Assembly (NCBI RefSeq): GCF_900107975.1
Contig: NZ_FNVF01000002.1
Location: forward strand, 589,593-653,592
Source of the DNA: Paenibacillus sp. UNC499MF
GTDB taxonomy: Bacteria > Bacillota > Bacilli > Paenibacillales > NBRC-103111
DNA: 64,000 bases
Reading direction: 5' to 3'
Notes under the pieces: model-generated
Databases searched by the model: none
The model's input: only the letters and a program-made list of their open reading frames with translations
What the model was told of the DNA's origin: nothing
Position numbers and translations under genes: made by a program
Shown: positions 22,416 through 31,647 of the stretch, one piece after another
Layout of the letters: each line of letters starts with the position of its first letter
How positions within the stretch are numbered: position 1 is the first letter of the stretch

Positions 22416-24512
22416 ATGACGCTGCTGCAGCAGGCAGCCGATTATGTATCTCTGGAAGAACTGATGCAGAAGCTCGGCATCTCCAGACGAACCGTTTATT
22501 ACGATATGGAAAAAATCAACGACTGGCTGAAAACGATTCATCTTCCGCCGGTCGAATATGTCCGGGCAGCCGGTTACTATTTGCCGGATGAAAGCCGCAA
22601 GGGCATTCCGCAGCTGGCCGGACAGCTTCCGGTGCAGCAGTACTACTTGTCTCCGCGGGAGAGGCTGGCCTGGCTGGCCGTCCATCTGTTGTCCCCCGCG
22701 GCCGGATCGCTTTTCGTCCATCACTTGACGGATCTCCTGCAAGTCAGCCGGGGAACCGTGCTTAAGGACTTGAACATCATCCGGCCCGAACTGGAATCGC
22801 TGAAGCTTAAGGTCGCTTACGACCGCAAGCAGGGCTACCGGGTCCGGGGGGAAGAGAGCGACAAGCGGAAGGCGCTCACCTACTACTTCGGACAGATTTT
22901 CGGAAGCGTGGGCTGGGAGCAGGCGCTCAGCCGGAGTGAAGACCCCGGCAGTTTTGACCGGGTGCTGGACTTATTCCCGCCGATGAAGCCGGATTACCTG
23001 AAACGGGTTTACCGGCTCATCGCGGACAGTGAACGCACACTCGGCGTGGAACTGACGGACGAGATGGTGTTTAACCTGACCACCCGCTTCCTGCTCTATA
23101 CACGCCGGATCCAGAACAGGCAGCTCATTGCGATCGACGAAGACGAGCGGAACGTGCTGGGGCGCATGCCGGAGTACGAGGCGGCGGCCCGCATAGCGGA
23201 AGGCCTCGGCGGTTTGTTCGACACCGCCATACCCGAGGAGGAAATCGCGTATTTTACGATGCACCTGCTCGGCGCGCGCGTCAACCGGATGGAACAGCTG
23301 ACCGGTTCCGAGGAAGTGATCGACAAGCTCCGCGAAGCGGCCAGGGGAATGACCGACGCCTTCCAGCGTCACGCCTGCGTGTTTCTGCCGAACAGAGAAG
23401 CGATGGAAGAGAATCTGCTCGTCCATCTGAAGCCGGCGTATTACCGGATCCTGTACGGGCTGGAGCTCGATAACCCGCTTCTGGGCAACATCCGCTCCAA
23501 GTATGGCGAAGTGTTCGAACTGACGCGGCGCTCCGCGGCACCGTTCGAGCAGCTTGTCGGACGAAAGCTCGATGATAACGAGATCGGCTACCTCGCCATG
23601 CACTTCGGCGGCTGGCTGCGCAGGGAAAACACGCAGCCTGTAGAGAGGCGCCGGGCCGCCATCGTCTGCGTCAACGGCATTTCCGCTTCACGGATGCTGA
23701 AATCCCAGCTCGAGCATTTATTTTCGGCGGTGGACATTTCGGCGGTTCTCTCGCTGCGGGATTACGAAGCGTTTGAAGAGGAGAGCGTCGATTTTATTTT
23801 CTCGACGGTCCCGCTTCCGGACAGCGGCGTCCCCGTGTTCGTCGTAAATCCGATCCTCAGCGATAAGGACAAGGAGCATCTGCTGAACCAGATCAATACG
23901 GTCGTCGGCCGCAAGTCGCGGGCCCAGGCCAGCTCGGTTCAGGCCCTGCTCGACATTGTCCGCAAATACGCGAAGGTGACGGATGAAGCGGGGCTTGCGG
24001 AGGAACTGAACCGCTACATGTCCGTGGGGAAAACATGGCTGAGCGAAGCCCGCAAGCCGTCGCTGGCCGACCTGCTCACCGGACCGATGATCCGGGTGGA
24101 GGAAGAGGCCGCGGACTGGCGCTCCGCCATCCGCGAGGCGGCCCTGCCTCTTCTCGAGGACGGGCGTATCGAAGAGGCCTACATCGGGGCGATGATCGGC
24201 AAGGTGGAGGCGCTCGGCCCCTATATCGTCGTGGCGCCGGGCATCGCCATCGCGCACGGCAAGCCGCAGGACGGAGTGAAGCGGCTGGGAATCAGCCTGC
24301 TGCGGCTTGCGAAGCCCGTAGCCTTCTCCGAAGAAGCCCGCCACCAGGTACAGGTGATTCTGGTGCTGGCGGCGATCGACGGAGAATCGCATCTCAAAGC
24401 GTTGTCGGAGCTGACGCTCCTGCTCAGAGAACAAGACAGCCTGACCCGGCTGAAGGACGCCGGGACCAAAGAACAGATATTACAGCAGATAGAAGAAGGT
24501 CCCCGCAGTTAG
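22416..24512 (+). CDS. PRD-domain PTS transcriptional activator with EIIB- and EIIA-like domains (BglG/MtlR class)
   Basis: At least 698 aa. A DeoR-like helix-turn-helix (SLEELMQKLGISRRTVYYD) is at about 12-30, a second one (LLQVSRGTVLKDLN) near 107-122, then two PRD domains (about 185-290 and 300-400), an EIIB-like domain (AIVCVNGISASRM, with the active-site-type Cys) and an EIIA domain (540-690, with VAPGIAIAHGKPQDG). Such activators are controlled by phosphorylation from HPr and their cognate EIIB. It is the first gene of the PTS locus. The true start is probably upstream: in-frame codons before this ATG encode ILDERSTRI, which looks like family sequence, but they lack a standard start (see findings). 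Confidence 0.85.
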   Translation: MTLLQQAADYVSLEELMQKLGISRRTVYYDMEKINDWLKTIHLPPVEYVRAAGYYLPDESRKGIPQLAGQLPVQQYYLSPRERLAWLAVHLLSPAAGSLFVHHLTDLLQVSRGTVLKDLNIIRPELESLKLKVAYDRKQGYRVRGEESDKRKALTYYFGQIFGSVGWEQALSRSEDPGSFDRVLDLFPPMKPDYLKRVYRLIADSERTLGVELTDEMVFNLTTRFLLYTRRIQNRQLIAIDEDERNVLGRMPEYEAAARIAEGLGGLFDTAIPEEEIAYFTMHLLGARVNRMEQLTGSEEVIDKLREAARGMTDAFQRHACVFLPNREAMEENLLVHLKPAYYRILYGLELDNPLLGNIRSKYGEVFELTRRSAAPFEQLVGRKLDDNEIGYLAMHFGGWLRRENTQPVERRRAAIVCVNGISASRMLKSQLEHLFSAVDISAVLSLRDYEAFEEESVDFIFSTVPLPDSGVPVFVVNPILSDKDKEHLLNQINTVVGRKSRAQASSVQALLDIVRKYAKVTDEAGLAEELNRYMSVGKTWLSEARKPSLADLLTGPMIRVEEEAADWRSAIREAALPLLEDGRIEEAYIGAMIGKVEALGPYIVVAPGIAIAHGKPQDGVKRLGISLLRLAKPVAFSEEARHQVQVILVLAAIDGESHLKALSELTLLLREQDSLTRLKDAGTKEQILQQIEEGPRS

Positions 24513-24538
24513 ACTACCGGATTTGGGAGAGATGAGAG

Positions 24539-24982
24539 ATGAAATTTTTAGAACCGTCCTTGATTGCACTTGATGTCGAAGCCGAGACGGCGGAAGAAGC
24601 GATCCGCCTGGCGGGAGGACTTCTGGCCGACGCGGGAGCCGCGGAAGCGCGCTATGCCGAAGCCATGGTGGACTCCTACCGGGACAAAGGCCCGTACTTC
24701 GTACTGGCGCCGCATATCGCTCTGCCGCACGCCCGTGCGGAAGACGGAGTGAAAGAAGCGTCCGTCTCGCTGCTCCGGCTGAAGAAACCGGTCGTATTCG
24801 GCCACGCGGCCAACGATCCCGTCCAGCTCGTATTCGCACTGGGCGGGTCCACCAGCTCCGAGCATATCGCCATGCTGCGCAAGCTGACGATATTGCTGAG
24901 CAACCCGGACAACGTGGAAGCGTTCAAGCAGGCAGCCGATGTAGATACTATTCAACAACTTATTAGGGGGAACGAACAATGA
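24539..24982 (+). CDS. PTS EIIA component, ascorbate/mannitol-fructose superfamily
   Basis: 147 aa, 26 bases after the regulator, with GAGAG/GAGATG upstream. The phosphorylated His lies in PHIALPHARAEDGV near residue 63-66, matching the UlaC/SgaA-type EIIA. It would accept phosphate from HPr and pass it to the EIIB encoded next. Its last codons overlap the EIIB start by four bases (ATGA), so the two are translationally coupled. Confidence 0.9.
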   Translation: MKFLEPSLIALDVEAETAEEAIRLAGGLLADAGAAEARYAEAMVDSYRDKGPYFVLAPHIALPHARAEDGVKEASVSLLRLKKPVVFGHAANDPVQLVFALGGSTSSEHIAMLRKLTILLSNPDNVEAFKQAADVDTIQQLIRGNEQ

Positions 24983-25242
24983 AAATTTTATGCGTATGCG
25001 GTCTTGGACAAGGAACCAGCCTGATTTTGAGAATGAACGTGGAGAACGTGCTGAGCGGCATGGGCGTTAACGCCGATGTGGAGCATACCGACGTATCCAC
25101 GGCATCCGGCACGGCGGCGGATTACATCATCACGAGCAATGAGCTGGCGCAAAGCCTTCAAGGCCATGCCGCCAAAATCGTAATCGTCAATAACTATTTT
25201 GACAATAACGAAATCAAACAAAAACTGGAAGAAGTGCTGTAA
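24979..25242 (+). CDS. PTS EIIB component, ascorbate (UlaB) class
   Basis: 87 aa. The N-terminal phosphate loop ILCVCGLGQGTSL contains the active-site Cys (residue 7) in the CGLGQGTS pattern of lactose/ascorbate-type EIIB. It transfers phosphate from EIIA to the incoming sugar at EIIC. A GGGGG site precedes it within the EIIA gene. EIIC follows 20 bases later. Confidence 0.9.
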   Translation: MKILCVCGLGQGTSLILRMNVENVLSGMGVNADVEHTDVSTASGTAADYIITSNELAQSLQGHAAKIVIVNNYFDNNEIKQKLEEVL

Positions 25243-25262
25243 CCCATTAAGGAGGGGTCTTT

Positions 25263-26558
25263 ATGGACGTGCTTTTTTGGATCGCGACCAATATTTTCGG
25301 AACACCGGCCATTCTGCTCGGGTTCATCGTTCTGGTTGGCCTTCTGCTCCAGAAGAAATCGACGAGCCAGCTCGTCAGCGGTACCTTTAAAGCGATTATC
25401 GGTTTCCTCGTAATCGGCGCCGGTTCCGACGTTATCGTCAAAGCGCTGAACGTATTCGAACCGATGTGGAAAGAGGTCTTCGGACTGGAGGCCGGCTCGC
25501 TCGGTACGTTTATGGGTCAGGACGCGTTTAACGGCAAGTACGGAAGCGCCGTCACGCTGGCGATGCTCGTCGGCTTCCTGATCAACGTGGCGCTGGCCCG
25601 TTTCACCCGGTTTAAATTTATTTACCTGACCGGACATATGATGTTCTGGACTTCAACGATTTTCGCAGGTGTAATCGTGCATGCCGCAGGCGGTATCGCG
25701 ATTTGGAAGCTCGTGCTGATGGTTGCCGTCGTGCTCGGTCTGTACTGGACCTTCCAGCCGGCTCTCGTTCAGCCGTTCCTGCGCAAAATAACGGGCAACG
25801 ATAACATCGCCCTCGGTCACACGTCCGCTTCGGTTGCCCTGCTGGCAGCCCTGTTCGGTAAATTGTTCGGCAACAAAAACAACGATTCCGAGAAAATCAA
25901 AGTGCCGAAAGGCTTTGAGTTCCTGCGGGATTCCAACGTCATTACCGCACTCAGCATGGGAATTCTGTTCCTGATCGGAGCCGTTATCCTTTCGACGAAA
26001 GGAACGCCTGCGGCCGCCGAACTGATGGCGAAGTCGGGCGACCAGAACTTTATCATTTATTCGATTATCCAATCGTTTACGTTCGCGGGCGGTATCGCCA
26101 TCGTTCTGATGGGGGTCCGGATGTTTGTCGGCGAACTGGTTCCGGCTTTCAACGGGATCGCTACAAAACTCGTACCCGGAGCCAAGCCTGCACTGGACGC
26201 GCCGGTTGTGTATCCGTACGCGCCGAACGCGGTCGTACTCGGCTTCCTGGGAGCCTTCGCGGGCGCCATTATCTGGCTGCTCGTGCTCGGTAACACCGTT
26301 TCCTACATCTTCGTTCCGACGATGATCGTTCTGTTCTTCCACGGGGCTACGGCCGGCGTGTTCGGGAACTCGACGGGCGGTGTCCGCGGGGCCGTGATCG
26401 GCGGATTCATCACATCCACGATCGTAGCCTGGGGACAATTCCTCATGGTCCGCTTCTTCATCAGCTCCACGGTGCCGGATACGGCCATGTGGGCGGCGGA
26501 CTCCGATATGTTCATCATCGGTCCGATTTTGAACTTCCTGGCTAAATTGTTCTTTTAA
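25263..26558 (+). CDS. PTS EIIC permease, ascorbate (UlaA/SgaT) class
   Basis: 431 aa with AAGGAGG before the ATG. About eleven hydrophobic spans. Family-like segments include NIFGTPAILLGFIVLVGLLL, FNGKYGSAVTL and FFHGATAGVFGNSTGG. UlaA-type permeases bring L-ascorbate into the cell with phosphorylation; homologs in other contexts carry unknown sugars or sugar acids. The absence here of UlaG, UlaD, UlaE and UlaF homologs argues that the substrate may not be ascorbate. Confidence 0.9.
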   Translation: MDVLFWIATNIFGTPAILLGFIVLVGLLLQKKSTSQLVSGTFKAIIGFLVIGAGSDVIVKALNVFEPMWKEVFGLEAGSLGTFMGQDAFNGKYGSAVTLAMLVGFLINVALARFTRFKFIYLTGHMMFWTSTIFAGVIVHAAGGIAIWKLVLMVAVVLGLYWTFQPALVQPFLRKITGNDNIALGHTSASVALLAALFGKLFGNKNNDSEKIKVPKGFEFLRDSNVITALSMGILFLIGAVILSTKGTPAAAELMAKSGDQNFIIYSIIQSFTFAGGIAIVLMGVRMFVGELVPAFNGIATKLVPGAKPALDAPVVYPYAPNAVVLGFLGAFAGAIIWLLVLGNTVSYIFVPTMIVLFFHGATAGVFGNSTGGVRGAVIGGFITSTIVAWGQFLMVRFFISSTVPDTAMWAADSDMFIIGPILNFLAKLFF

Positions 26559-26592
26559 CTAAAGCAGTGCCGGGCCCCGGGCCCGCAACAAC

Positions 26593-26631
26593 AAGACGGT
26601 GACAGCGCTAAGCTCCGCCGTCTTCTTTTCA
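26593..26631 (+). terminator. Weak terminator-like hairpin between transport and catabolic genes
   Basis: AAGACGG and CCGTCTT pair around an 18-base inner segment and are followed by CTTTTC. It lies between EIIC and the phosphotriesterase-family gene and may lower expression of the downstream genes. A GC palindrome (CCGGGCCCCGGGCCCG) lies just before it. Confidence 0.45.
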
Positions 26632-26657
26632 GAAAAAAAGAGTGGAGGAGACACGTC

Positions 26658-27650
26658 ATGAGCTATATCCGTACTTTACATGGAGACATCGCCAAAGAGG
26701 ATCTGGGCTTTACGTATTCCCACGAACATATTGTATGCCGTCCGGCCTTCTGGCAGGAACGGGGAGAGGACGATCTGCTGCTGGACGACAAAGAGAAGTC
26801 CAAGCTGGACGTTCTGGATTTTAAAAAGCACGGCGGACACGCGATCGTGGACGCAACGGCGGTCGATTACGGACGTGACGTGCAGGCCGTTCAGGAAATT
26901 GCCCTGGAAACGGGCATTAAAATCGTGGGCACGGCCGGTTTTAACAAAAGCTTTCTGTGGGACGCCAAAATCAAGGAAGAGCTGAAGCCGCTCACGGGCG
27001 ATTACGAAACGTATACCCAGTGGATCGAAGCGAAAAGCATTAACGAGCTGGCCGATTTCGTTATCCGCGAGGTAGAAGAGGGCCTTGAAGGCACTCCGTT
27101 CAAAGCGGGCCAAGTCAAATTCGGGACGGGCTACAACCGCATTACGCCCCTGGAAGAGAAAACGCTCCGCGCGGTAGCCCGAGCCCACCACGAAACGAAA
27201 GCGCCCGTGCACTCCCATACGGAAGTCGGCACCATGGCGCTGGAGCAGATCGAGCTTCTGAAAAGCGAGGGCGTGAACCTGTCGTATCTGAGCCTGGGCC
27301 ATATGGACCGCAACCCGGACCCGTACTACCACGAGCAGATCGCGGCAACCGGCGCTTACATGAGCTTTGACGGCATCGGCAAAATCAAGTACGCCCCCGA
27401 AAGCACGCGGATCGCGCTCATTCTCAATCTCGTGAGCAAGGGCTACGAGGATCAGATTCTGATCAGCGGAGATACCGCCCGCAAAACATACTACAAGCAT
27501 TACGACCAAGGTCTCGGACTGGAGTACATCATTGCGAAGTGGGTGCCGCGCTTTGTGGACGAAGCGAACCGCAACGGATTCGACGGGCAGAAGCTGATCG
27601 AGAAATTTTTCGTAAAGAACCCGGCCAACTGCTTCTCATTCAAAAAGTAA
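26658..27650 (+). CDS. Phosphotriesterase-family hydrolase, possible phospho-sugar lactonase
   Basis: 330 aa with GGAGGAG before the ATG. The binuclear metal site of the amidohydrolase fold is complete: His 22 and His 24 (SHEH), bridging Lys 154 (GQVKFGTGY), His 187 (HSHTE), His 215 with Asp 217 (LGHMDRN) and Asp 272 (SGDTARK). Homologs of this branch include enzymes opening phosphorylated sugar lactones, a role that would fit a gene sitting behind a PTS permease. The substrate here is not known. The next gene starts 13 bases on. Confidence 0.85.
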   Translation: MSYIRTLHGDIAKEDLGFTYSHEHIVCRPAFWQERGEDDLLLDDKEKSKLDVLDFKKHGGHAIVDATAVDYGRDVQAVQEIALETGIKIVGTAGFNKSFLWDAKIKEELKPLTGDYETYTQWIEAKSINELADFVIREVEEGLEGTPFKAGQVKFGTGYNRITPLEEKTLRAVARAHHETKAPVHSHTEVGTMALEQIELLKSEGVNLSYLSLGHMDRNPDPYYHEQIAATGAYMSFDGIGKIKYAPESTRIALILNLVSKGYEDQILISGDTARKTYYKHYDQGLGLEYIIAKWVPRFVDEANRNGFDGQKLIEKFFVKNPANCFSFKK

Positions 27651-27663
27651 GGAGGCGCGCACG

Positions 27664-28422
27664 ATGAAATTCGAGCACGAAAACTCGTACGAGGTGCAGG
27701 ATAAAATCCGACAATTCCGGGCGGCGATCCTGCCTATCGGAGCCGTGGAAGCACACGGCCCCCACCTGCCGCTCGGTACCGATAATCTGCTTGCCGAACG
27801 GCTGGCGGACAAACTGGCGGCCCGGACGGACAGCTTCGTGCTTCCGGTCCTGCCTTACGGCCAGGTGTGGAGCCTGCGCAATTTCCCGGGCAGCATCAAC
27901 GTCTCCAACGAGGCGCTGATCCGGCTGCTGGCCGATATCGGAGAGAGCCTGTACCAGCAGGGCTTCCGTATTTTCGCCATGGTCAACGGCCATCTGGGCA
28001 ATGCGGTGGCGCTTAAGGAAGCCGCGCGGATTTTATACGAGCGGGTACCGGAGCTGAAAGTGTTCTACTTCTTTTATCCGGGCACGAAAGAAATTACGGC
28101 CCGGGTGAGGGAGTCCTCTGCGGCCCACGGCACCTATATGCATGCCGACGAAATCGAGACGTCTTACATGCTTTATCTCGCCGGCGAATATGTGGACATG
28201 AGCAAAGCCATAGATGGCGCCCCGCACATAAGCGCGGAAGCGGATTGTACGCCGACGCCGTGGGAGGAAATCACATCCTCCGCCGTTCTCGGGGACGCCA
28301 CGCTGGCTACCCGGGAGAAGGGCGAGCAGATTATCGAACGAAGCCTGGACGTGATGGCCGAGATGCTATTGCGGGTCAAACGGGCCTTGCAAGACGGGGA
28401 ACAGCAGGATTCAACAGACTGA
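27664..28422 (+). CDS. Creatininase-family amidohydrolase
   Basis: 252 aa, AAGGAGG before the ATG. Metal ligands of the creatininase fold are visible: the Glu and His in GAVEAHGPHLPLGTDN, MVNGHLGN and HADEIETSYM. Family members hydrolyse cyclic or linear amides (creatinine, formamides in riboflavin and F420 pathways, mycofactocin processing). In this operon an amide or lactam derived from the imported sugar is a reasonable guess, but not supported beyond context. Confidence 0.83.
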   Translation: MKFEHENSYEVQDKIRQFRAAILPIGAVEAHGPHLPLGTDNLLAERLADKLAARTDSFVLPVLPYGQVWSLRNFPGSINVSNEALIRLLADIGESLYQQGFRIFAMVNGHLGNAVALKEAARILYERVPELKVFYFFYPGTKEITARVRESSAAHGTYMHADEIETSYMLYLAGEYVDMSKAIDGAPHISAEADCTPTPWEEITSSAVLGDATLATREKGEQIIERSLDVMAEMLLRVKRALQDGEQQDSTD

Positions 28423-28429
28423 CAACGGG

Positions 28430-29176
28430 GTGAGAGCTATGATGATGAATACGTATTTTGATGTGATCGGCGAGCTGTTGAACAAAGTCCGGACCGAGCA
28501 GGCCGGACCCATCCGCGAAGCGGCCGAGAAAGTGGCGGCCTGCATTCAGGACGGCGGCATTATTCATTTGTTCGGCTGCGGTCATTCGCATATTTTGACG
28601 GAGGAAGTTTTTTACCGGGCCGGCGGGCTTGTTCCGATTCGTCCGATCTTCGTCGAGAAGCTGATGCTGCATGAAGGCGCCGTACGCTCTTCGGAGCTGG
28701 AGAGACAGAACGATCTGGCGGTCGATTTCATGAAGGAGCAGGATATCCGTCCCGGCGAAGTCGTGTTTGTCCTGTCCACTTCAGGCCGTAACCCGGTTCC
28801 CGTCGATGTCGCTCTGATGGCGAAGGAGAAGGGCGGCGTTACCGTCGGAATCACTTCTCTGGAGTATTCCATGAGCCAGCCGTCGCGGCATACAAGCGGC
28901 AAGCATCTGGCCGATGCGGTGGATCTCGTGATCGACAACTTCTCGGTCAAAGGAGACGCCGTGCTGAACCATCCGGGTATGCAGGTGCCTTTCACACCGA
29001 GTTCGACCGTGATCGGAGCCGCGATCCTGAACGCTGTTTTTGCCGAGTCCATTGAAATCATGATCGAAAACGGCTTTAACCCGCCGGTGTTCCTGAGCGG
29101 CAACATCGACGGTTCCGACGCGCACAACCAGGCGCTGATCCAGAAGTACAAGGAGCGGATCGCCCTGCTGGCGTAA
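28430..29176 (+). CDS. SIS-domain sugar-phosphate binding protein (UPF0309-like)
   Basis: 248 aa, 7 bases after the creatininase gene. The SIS fold is shown by HLFGCGHSHILTEE and VFVLSTSGRNPVPVDVAL, the phosphosugar-binding loops. The length and C-terminal part (PSSTVIGAAILNAVF) fit the UPF0309 group. SIS proteins isomerise or sense sugar phosphates. It ends the catabolic group; a 258-base gap follows before HPr. Confidence 0.83.
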   Translation: MRAMMMNTYFDVIGELLNKVRTEQAGPIREAAEKVAACIQDGGIIHLFGCGHSHILTEEVFYRAGGLVPIRPIFVEKLMLHEGAVRSSELERQNDLAVDFMKEQDIRPGEVVFVLSTSGRNPVPVDVALMAKEKGGVTVGITSLEYSMSQPSRHTSGKHLADAVDLVIDNFSVKGDAVLNHPGMQVPFTPSSTVIGAAILNAVFAESIEIMIENGFNPPVFLSGNIDGSDAHNQALIQKYKERIALLA

Positions 29177-29434
29177 CCTTGCTTTATGAAGAAAAACAAC
29201 CGTAAACCAAACCAGAAGGTTGTATCCGGCCAAGAGCCGGTAAACGTGTGGAGTTACAGAGAGATAGAAGCAGACCAGAGAGCGGAATTTTTTACTATTA
29301 CTTAATAAATGAACCGGAAAAAACGCCGAAGACGCCTTGCAAAACAGAACCGGATAGCTGTCGGGAGAAACCATACAACCCTATCCTTATTTTGCGGTCT
29401 TGATCCGGCGGTACAACGGGTGAGGAGGAACGAC

Positions 29435-29704
29435 ATGTTCGCACAAACAGTAACGATTGGAAACGAGCAGGGCTTTCATGTCCGTCCGGCTCAGCTTTTT
29501 GCTGAAACGGCCGGCCAGTTTGGAGCAGAGGTGCACCTGAAGACCGGAGAAGGACGCACGGCGGATTGCAAAAGCATGCTGGAGCTGATGACGCTCGGGA
29601 TTGAAAAAGGGGCAGTCGTGACGATCGAAGCCAGCGGCGACGGTGAGAAGGAAGTCGTTGAAGCGCTGACCAAGCTTGTCGAAAGCAAGTTCGGTGAAGC
29701 CTGA
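29435..29704 (+). CDS. HPr-like phosphocarrier of the locus
   Basis: 89 aa from the ATG at 29435 after GAGGAGG; an upstream frame of 42 codons is not HPr-like. The catalytic GFHVRPA has His 15 and Arg 17. The regulatory serine region reads CKSMLELMTLGIEKG (Ser 47), so HPr kinase control of the CcpA type could be kept. It overlaps the enzyme I gene by one base (TGATG). The preceding gap (29177-29434) contains short hairpins (CCGGC-CAAGA-GCCGG at about 29227) but no convincing promoter. Confidence 0.9.
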   Translation: MFAQTVTIGNEQGFHVRPAQLFAETAGQFGAEVHLKTGEGRTADCKSMLELMTLGIEKGAVVTIEASGDGEKEVVEALTKLVESKFGEA

Positions 29705-31461
29705 TGAAGGGGCTGCATATTCAGGGAATCGGCGTTTCGGAAGGAATCCGTATCGCTCCGGCATTCGTTTACCGTCCGGCTCAGGAGAGCGCGGGCGGAG
29801 CTTCTGCCGGATGGAAGCCTATCGCGGACGATCCGGCGGCTGTGAAGGCCGAGCTTGCCGCGCTTAGAGACGCGAAGGCCCTCTGCGCGGGCGAGCTGGA
29901 GCAGCTGACGGAGAAGGCGAAAGAAACCGTCGGAGAAGAGCAGGCCGGTATTTTGGCGGGCCAGCGGAAGCTGCTGGACGATCCGGCCTTCTATCCGAAG
30001 ATGGAAGCCCGTATCCGGGAAAAGCTGGAACCGGCTCCGCAGGCCGTATCCGAAATCGTAAGCCAGGTCGCTTCCTGGTTCGAGGGGATGACCAACGACT
30101 ACATGAAAGAGCGCGCCGCCGATATCCGCGATATCGGAAGCCGCCTTATGGCCTGCCTGTCGCCGGAAGAGAGAGCCGGACTTAATGGAATCACCGGAGA
30201 GGTGATTCTCGTGGCCGACGATCTTACGCCGTCCGACACAGTGCAGCTCGATCCGTCCAAGGTCGTCGGCTTTATCACCCGCACGGGCGGGGCGACGTCC
30301 CACACCGCCATTCTGGCGCGGTCGCTCGGCATCGCAGCCATCGTCGGCGCGGGTGATGCCGTGGACGGCATTGACGACGGGGATACCCTCGTCGTCGACG
30401 GAGCCGCCGGGCTGTGCATCGCCCGGCCGGACGAAGACGAAGCGGAGCGGTACCGGCTCCGCATGGGGCAGGATCTCGAGCGCCGCAAATCGCTCGAGGC
30501 GTACGCGGCCCGTCCCGCTGTAACCGCGGACGGTACGCGCGTGGAGCTCGCGGCGAACATCGGGACCGCCGCGGAAGCCGGGGCCGCCGCCGAACAGGGA
30601 GCGGACGGCGTGGGGCTGTACCGCACGGAGTTCCTGTTCATGAATTCCCCGTCTATGCCGGGGGAGGAAGAACAGGTCCGTGCTTACGCGGAAGCGGCCC
30701 GGCTTATGGAGGGCCGCCCCGTAATCATCCGCACGATGGACATCGGCGGAGATAAAGAGCTTCCGTATCTGCAGCTGCCGAAGGAAGTGAACCCCTTCCT
30801 CGGCTACCGGGCGATACGGATCGGTCTCAGCCGCAAGGAGCTGCTGCTCACGCAGCTGCGGGCGGTTTTGCGGGCCAGCGCCTCCGGCAAGCTGAAGGTG
30901 ATGTTCCCGATGATTTCCGGCCTGCAGGAATGGCGGCAGGCCAAAGAAATCCTGGCGCAAGCGCAGGCGGAGCTGAGAGGGGAAGGCGTCCCGTTCGACG
31001 AGAACATGGAAGTCGGCATCATGGTCGAGATTCCCTCTACGGCCGTAATGGCGGGCCAGTTTGCGCGGGAAGTGGACTTCTTCAGCATCGGGACGAACGA
31101 CCTCGTCCAGTATACGCTGGCCGTAGACCGGATGAACGAACACGTTGCGTACTTGTACGACTATTTCCATCCGGCCGTCCTCCAGCTCATCCGCACCGTG
31201 ATCGAAGCTTCGCACTCCGCCGGCAAATGGACGGGCATGTGCGGCGGCATGGCGGGCGATCCGCTGGCCGCGCCGCTTCTGCTCGGACTCGGACTGGACG
31301 AGTGGAGCATGGAGGCGGGCCGTCTCAGCCCGCTGAAGGAAGTGCTCGCCGGGCTGGACCGTCAGGAGTGCCGCGAGCTTGCGGAGCGGGTGCTGCTTCT
31401 GGATACGCCTCAGGCGGTCCGTCAGGCGCTTGAAGAGTTCCGCGCGGCTAAAGCAGGTTAA
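29704..31461 (+). CDS. PTS enzyme I (phosphoenolpyruvate-protein phosphotransferase)
   Basis: 585 aa, full family length. N-terminal ITGVSEG-like start (GIGVSEGIRIAPAF), HPr-binding helical domain (about 30-140), swivelling domain with active His 200 in TGGATSHTAILA, and the PEP-binding barrel with DGVGLYRTEFLFM, MDIGGDKELPYL, FSIGTNDLVQYTL and the catalytic Cys in GMCGGMAGD. It starts the PEP-to-sugar phosphate relay. It is the last gene of the locus, followed by a 23-bp stem terminator. A chromosomal housekeeping ptsHI pair would be expected elsewhere, which would make this a dedicated copy. Confidence 0.93.
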   Translation: MKGLHIQGIGVSEGIRIAPAFVYRPAQESAGGASAGWKPIADDPAAVKAELAALRDAKALCAGELEQLTEKAKETVGEEQAGILAGQRKLLDDPAFYPKMEARIREKLEPAPQAVSEIVSQVASWFEGMTNDYMKERAADIRDIGSRLMACLSPEERAGLNGITGEVILVADDLTPSDTVQLDPSKVVGFITRTGGATSHTAILARSLGIAAIVGAGDAVDGIDDGDTLVVDGAAGLCIARPDEDEAERYRLRMGQDLERRKSLEAYAARPAVTADGTRVELAANIGTAAEAGAAAEQGADGVGLYRTEFLFMNSPSMPGEEEQVRAYAEAARLMEGRPVIIRTMDIGGDKELPYLQLPKEVNPFLGYRAIRIGLSRKELLLTQLRAVLRASASGKLKVMFPMISGLQEWRQAKEILAQAQAELRGEGVPFDENMEVGIMVEIPSTAVMAGQFAREVDFFSIGTNDLVQYTLAVDRMNEHVAYLYDYFHPAVLQLIRTVIEASHSAGKWTGMCGGMAGDPLAAPLLLGLGLDEWSMEAGRLSPLKEVLAGLDRQECRELAERVLLLDTPQAVRQALEEFRAAKAG

Positions 31462-31647
31462 ATCCCGCTAACGTAGTGACTGGAAAACTGACGTCAATGC
31501 GAAGGTTGAAGCCGATAGCGCGTTTAGCGGTTGAAGTGGAGCGGCTGCCTGCCCGCGTCTCCGTGAAGCGGCATTTCCGCTCCGGAGCTTTCAAATTAAG
31601 CCTCCGATCAAGATTCGGACGCAGACACTCCCCGACAGAGGTCGGCG

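Noticed and set aside
22123..22416. 97-codon plus-strand frame in the PTS leader
   Set aside because: It runs through a terminator hairpin and has no ribosome binding site or recognised sequence.
29491..31215. 574-codon minus-strand frame opposite HPr and enzyme I
   Set aside because: Shadow frame; His/Arg-rich, no ribosome binding site, and all EI motifs are on the plus strand.
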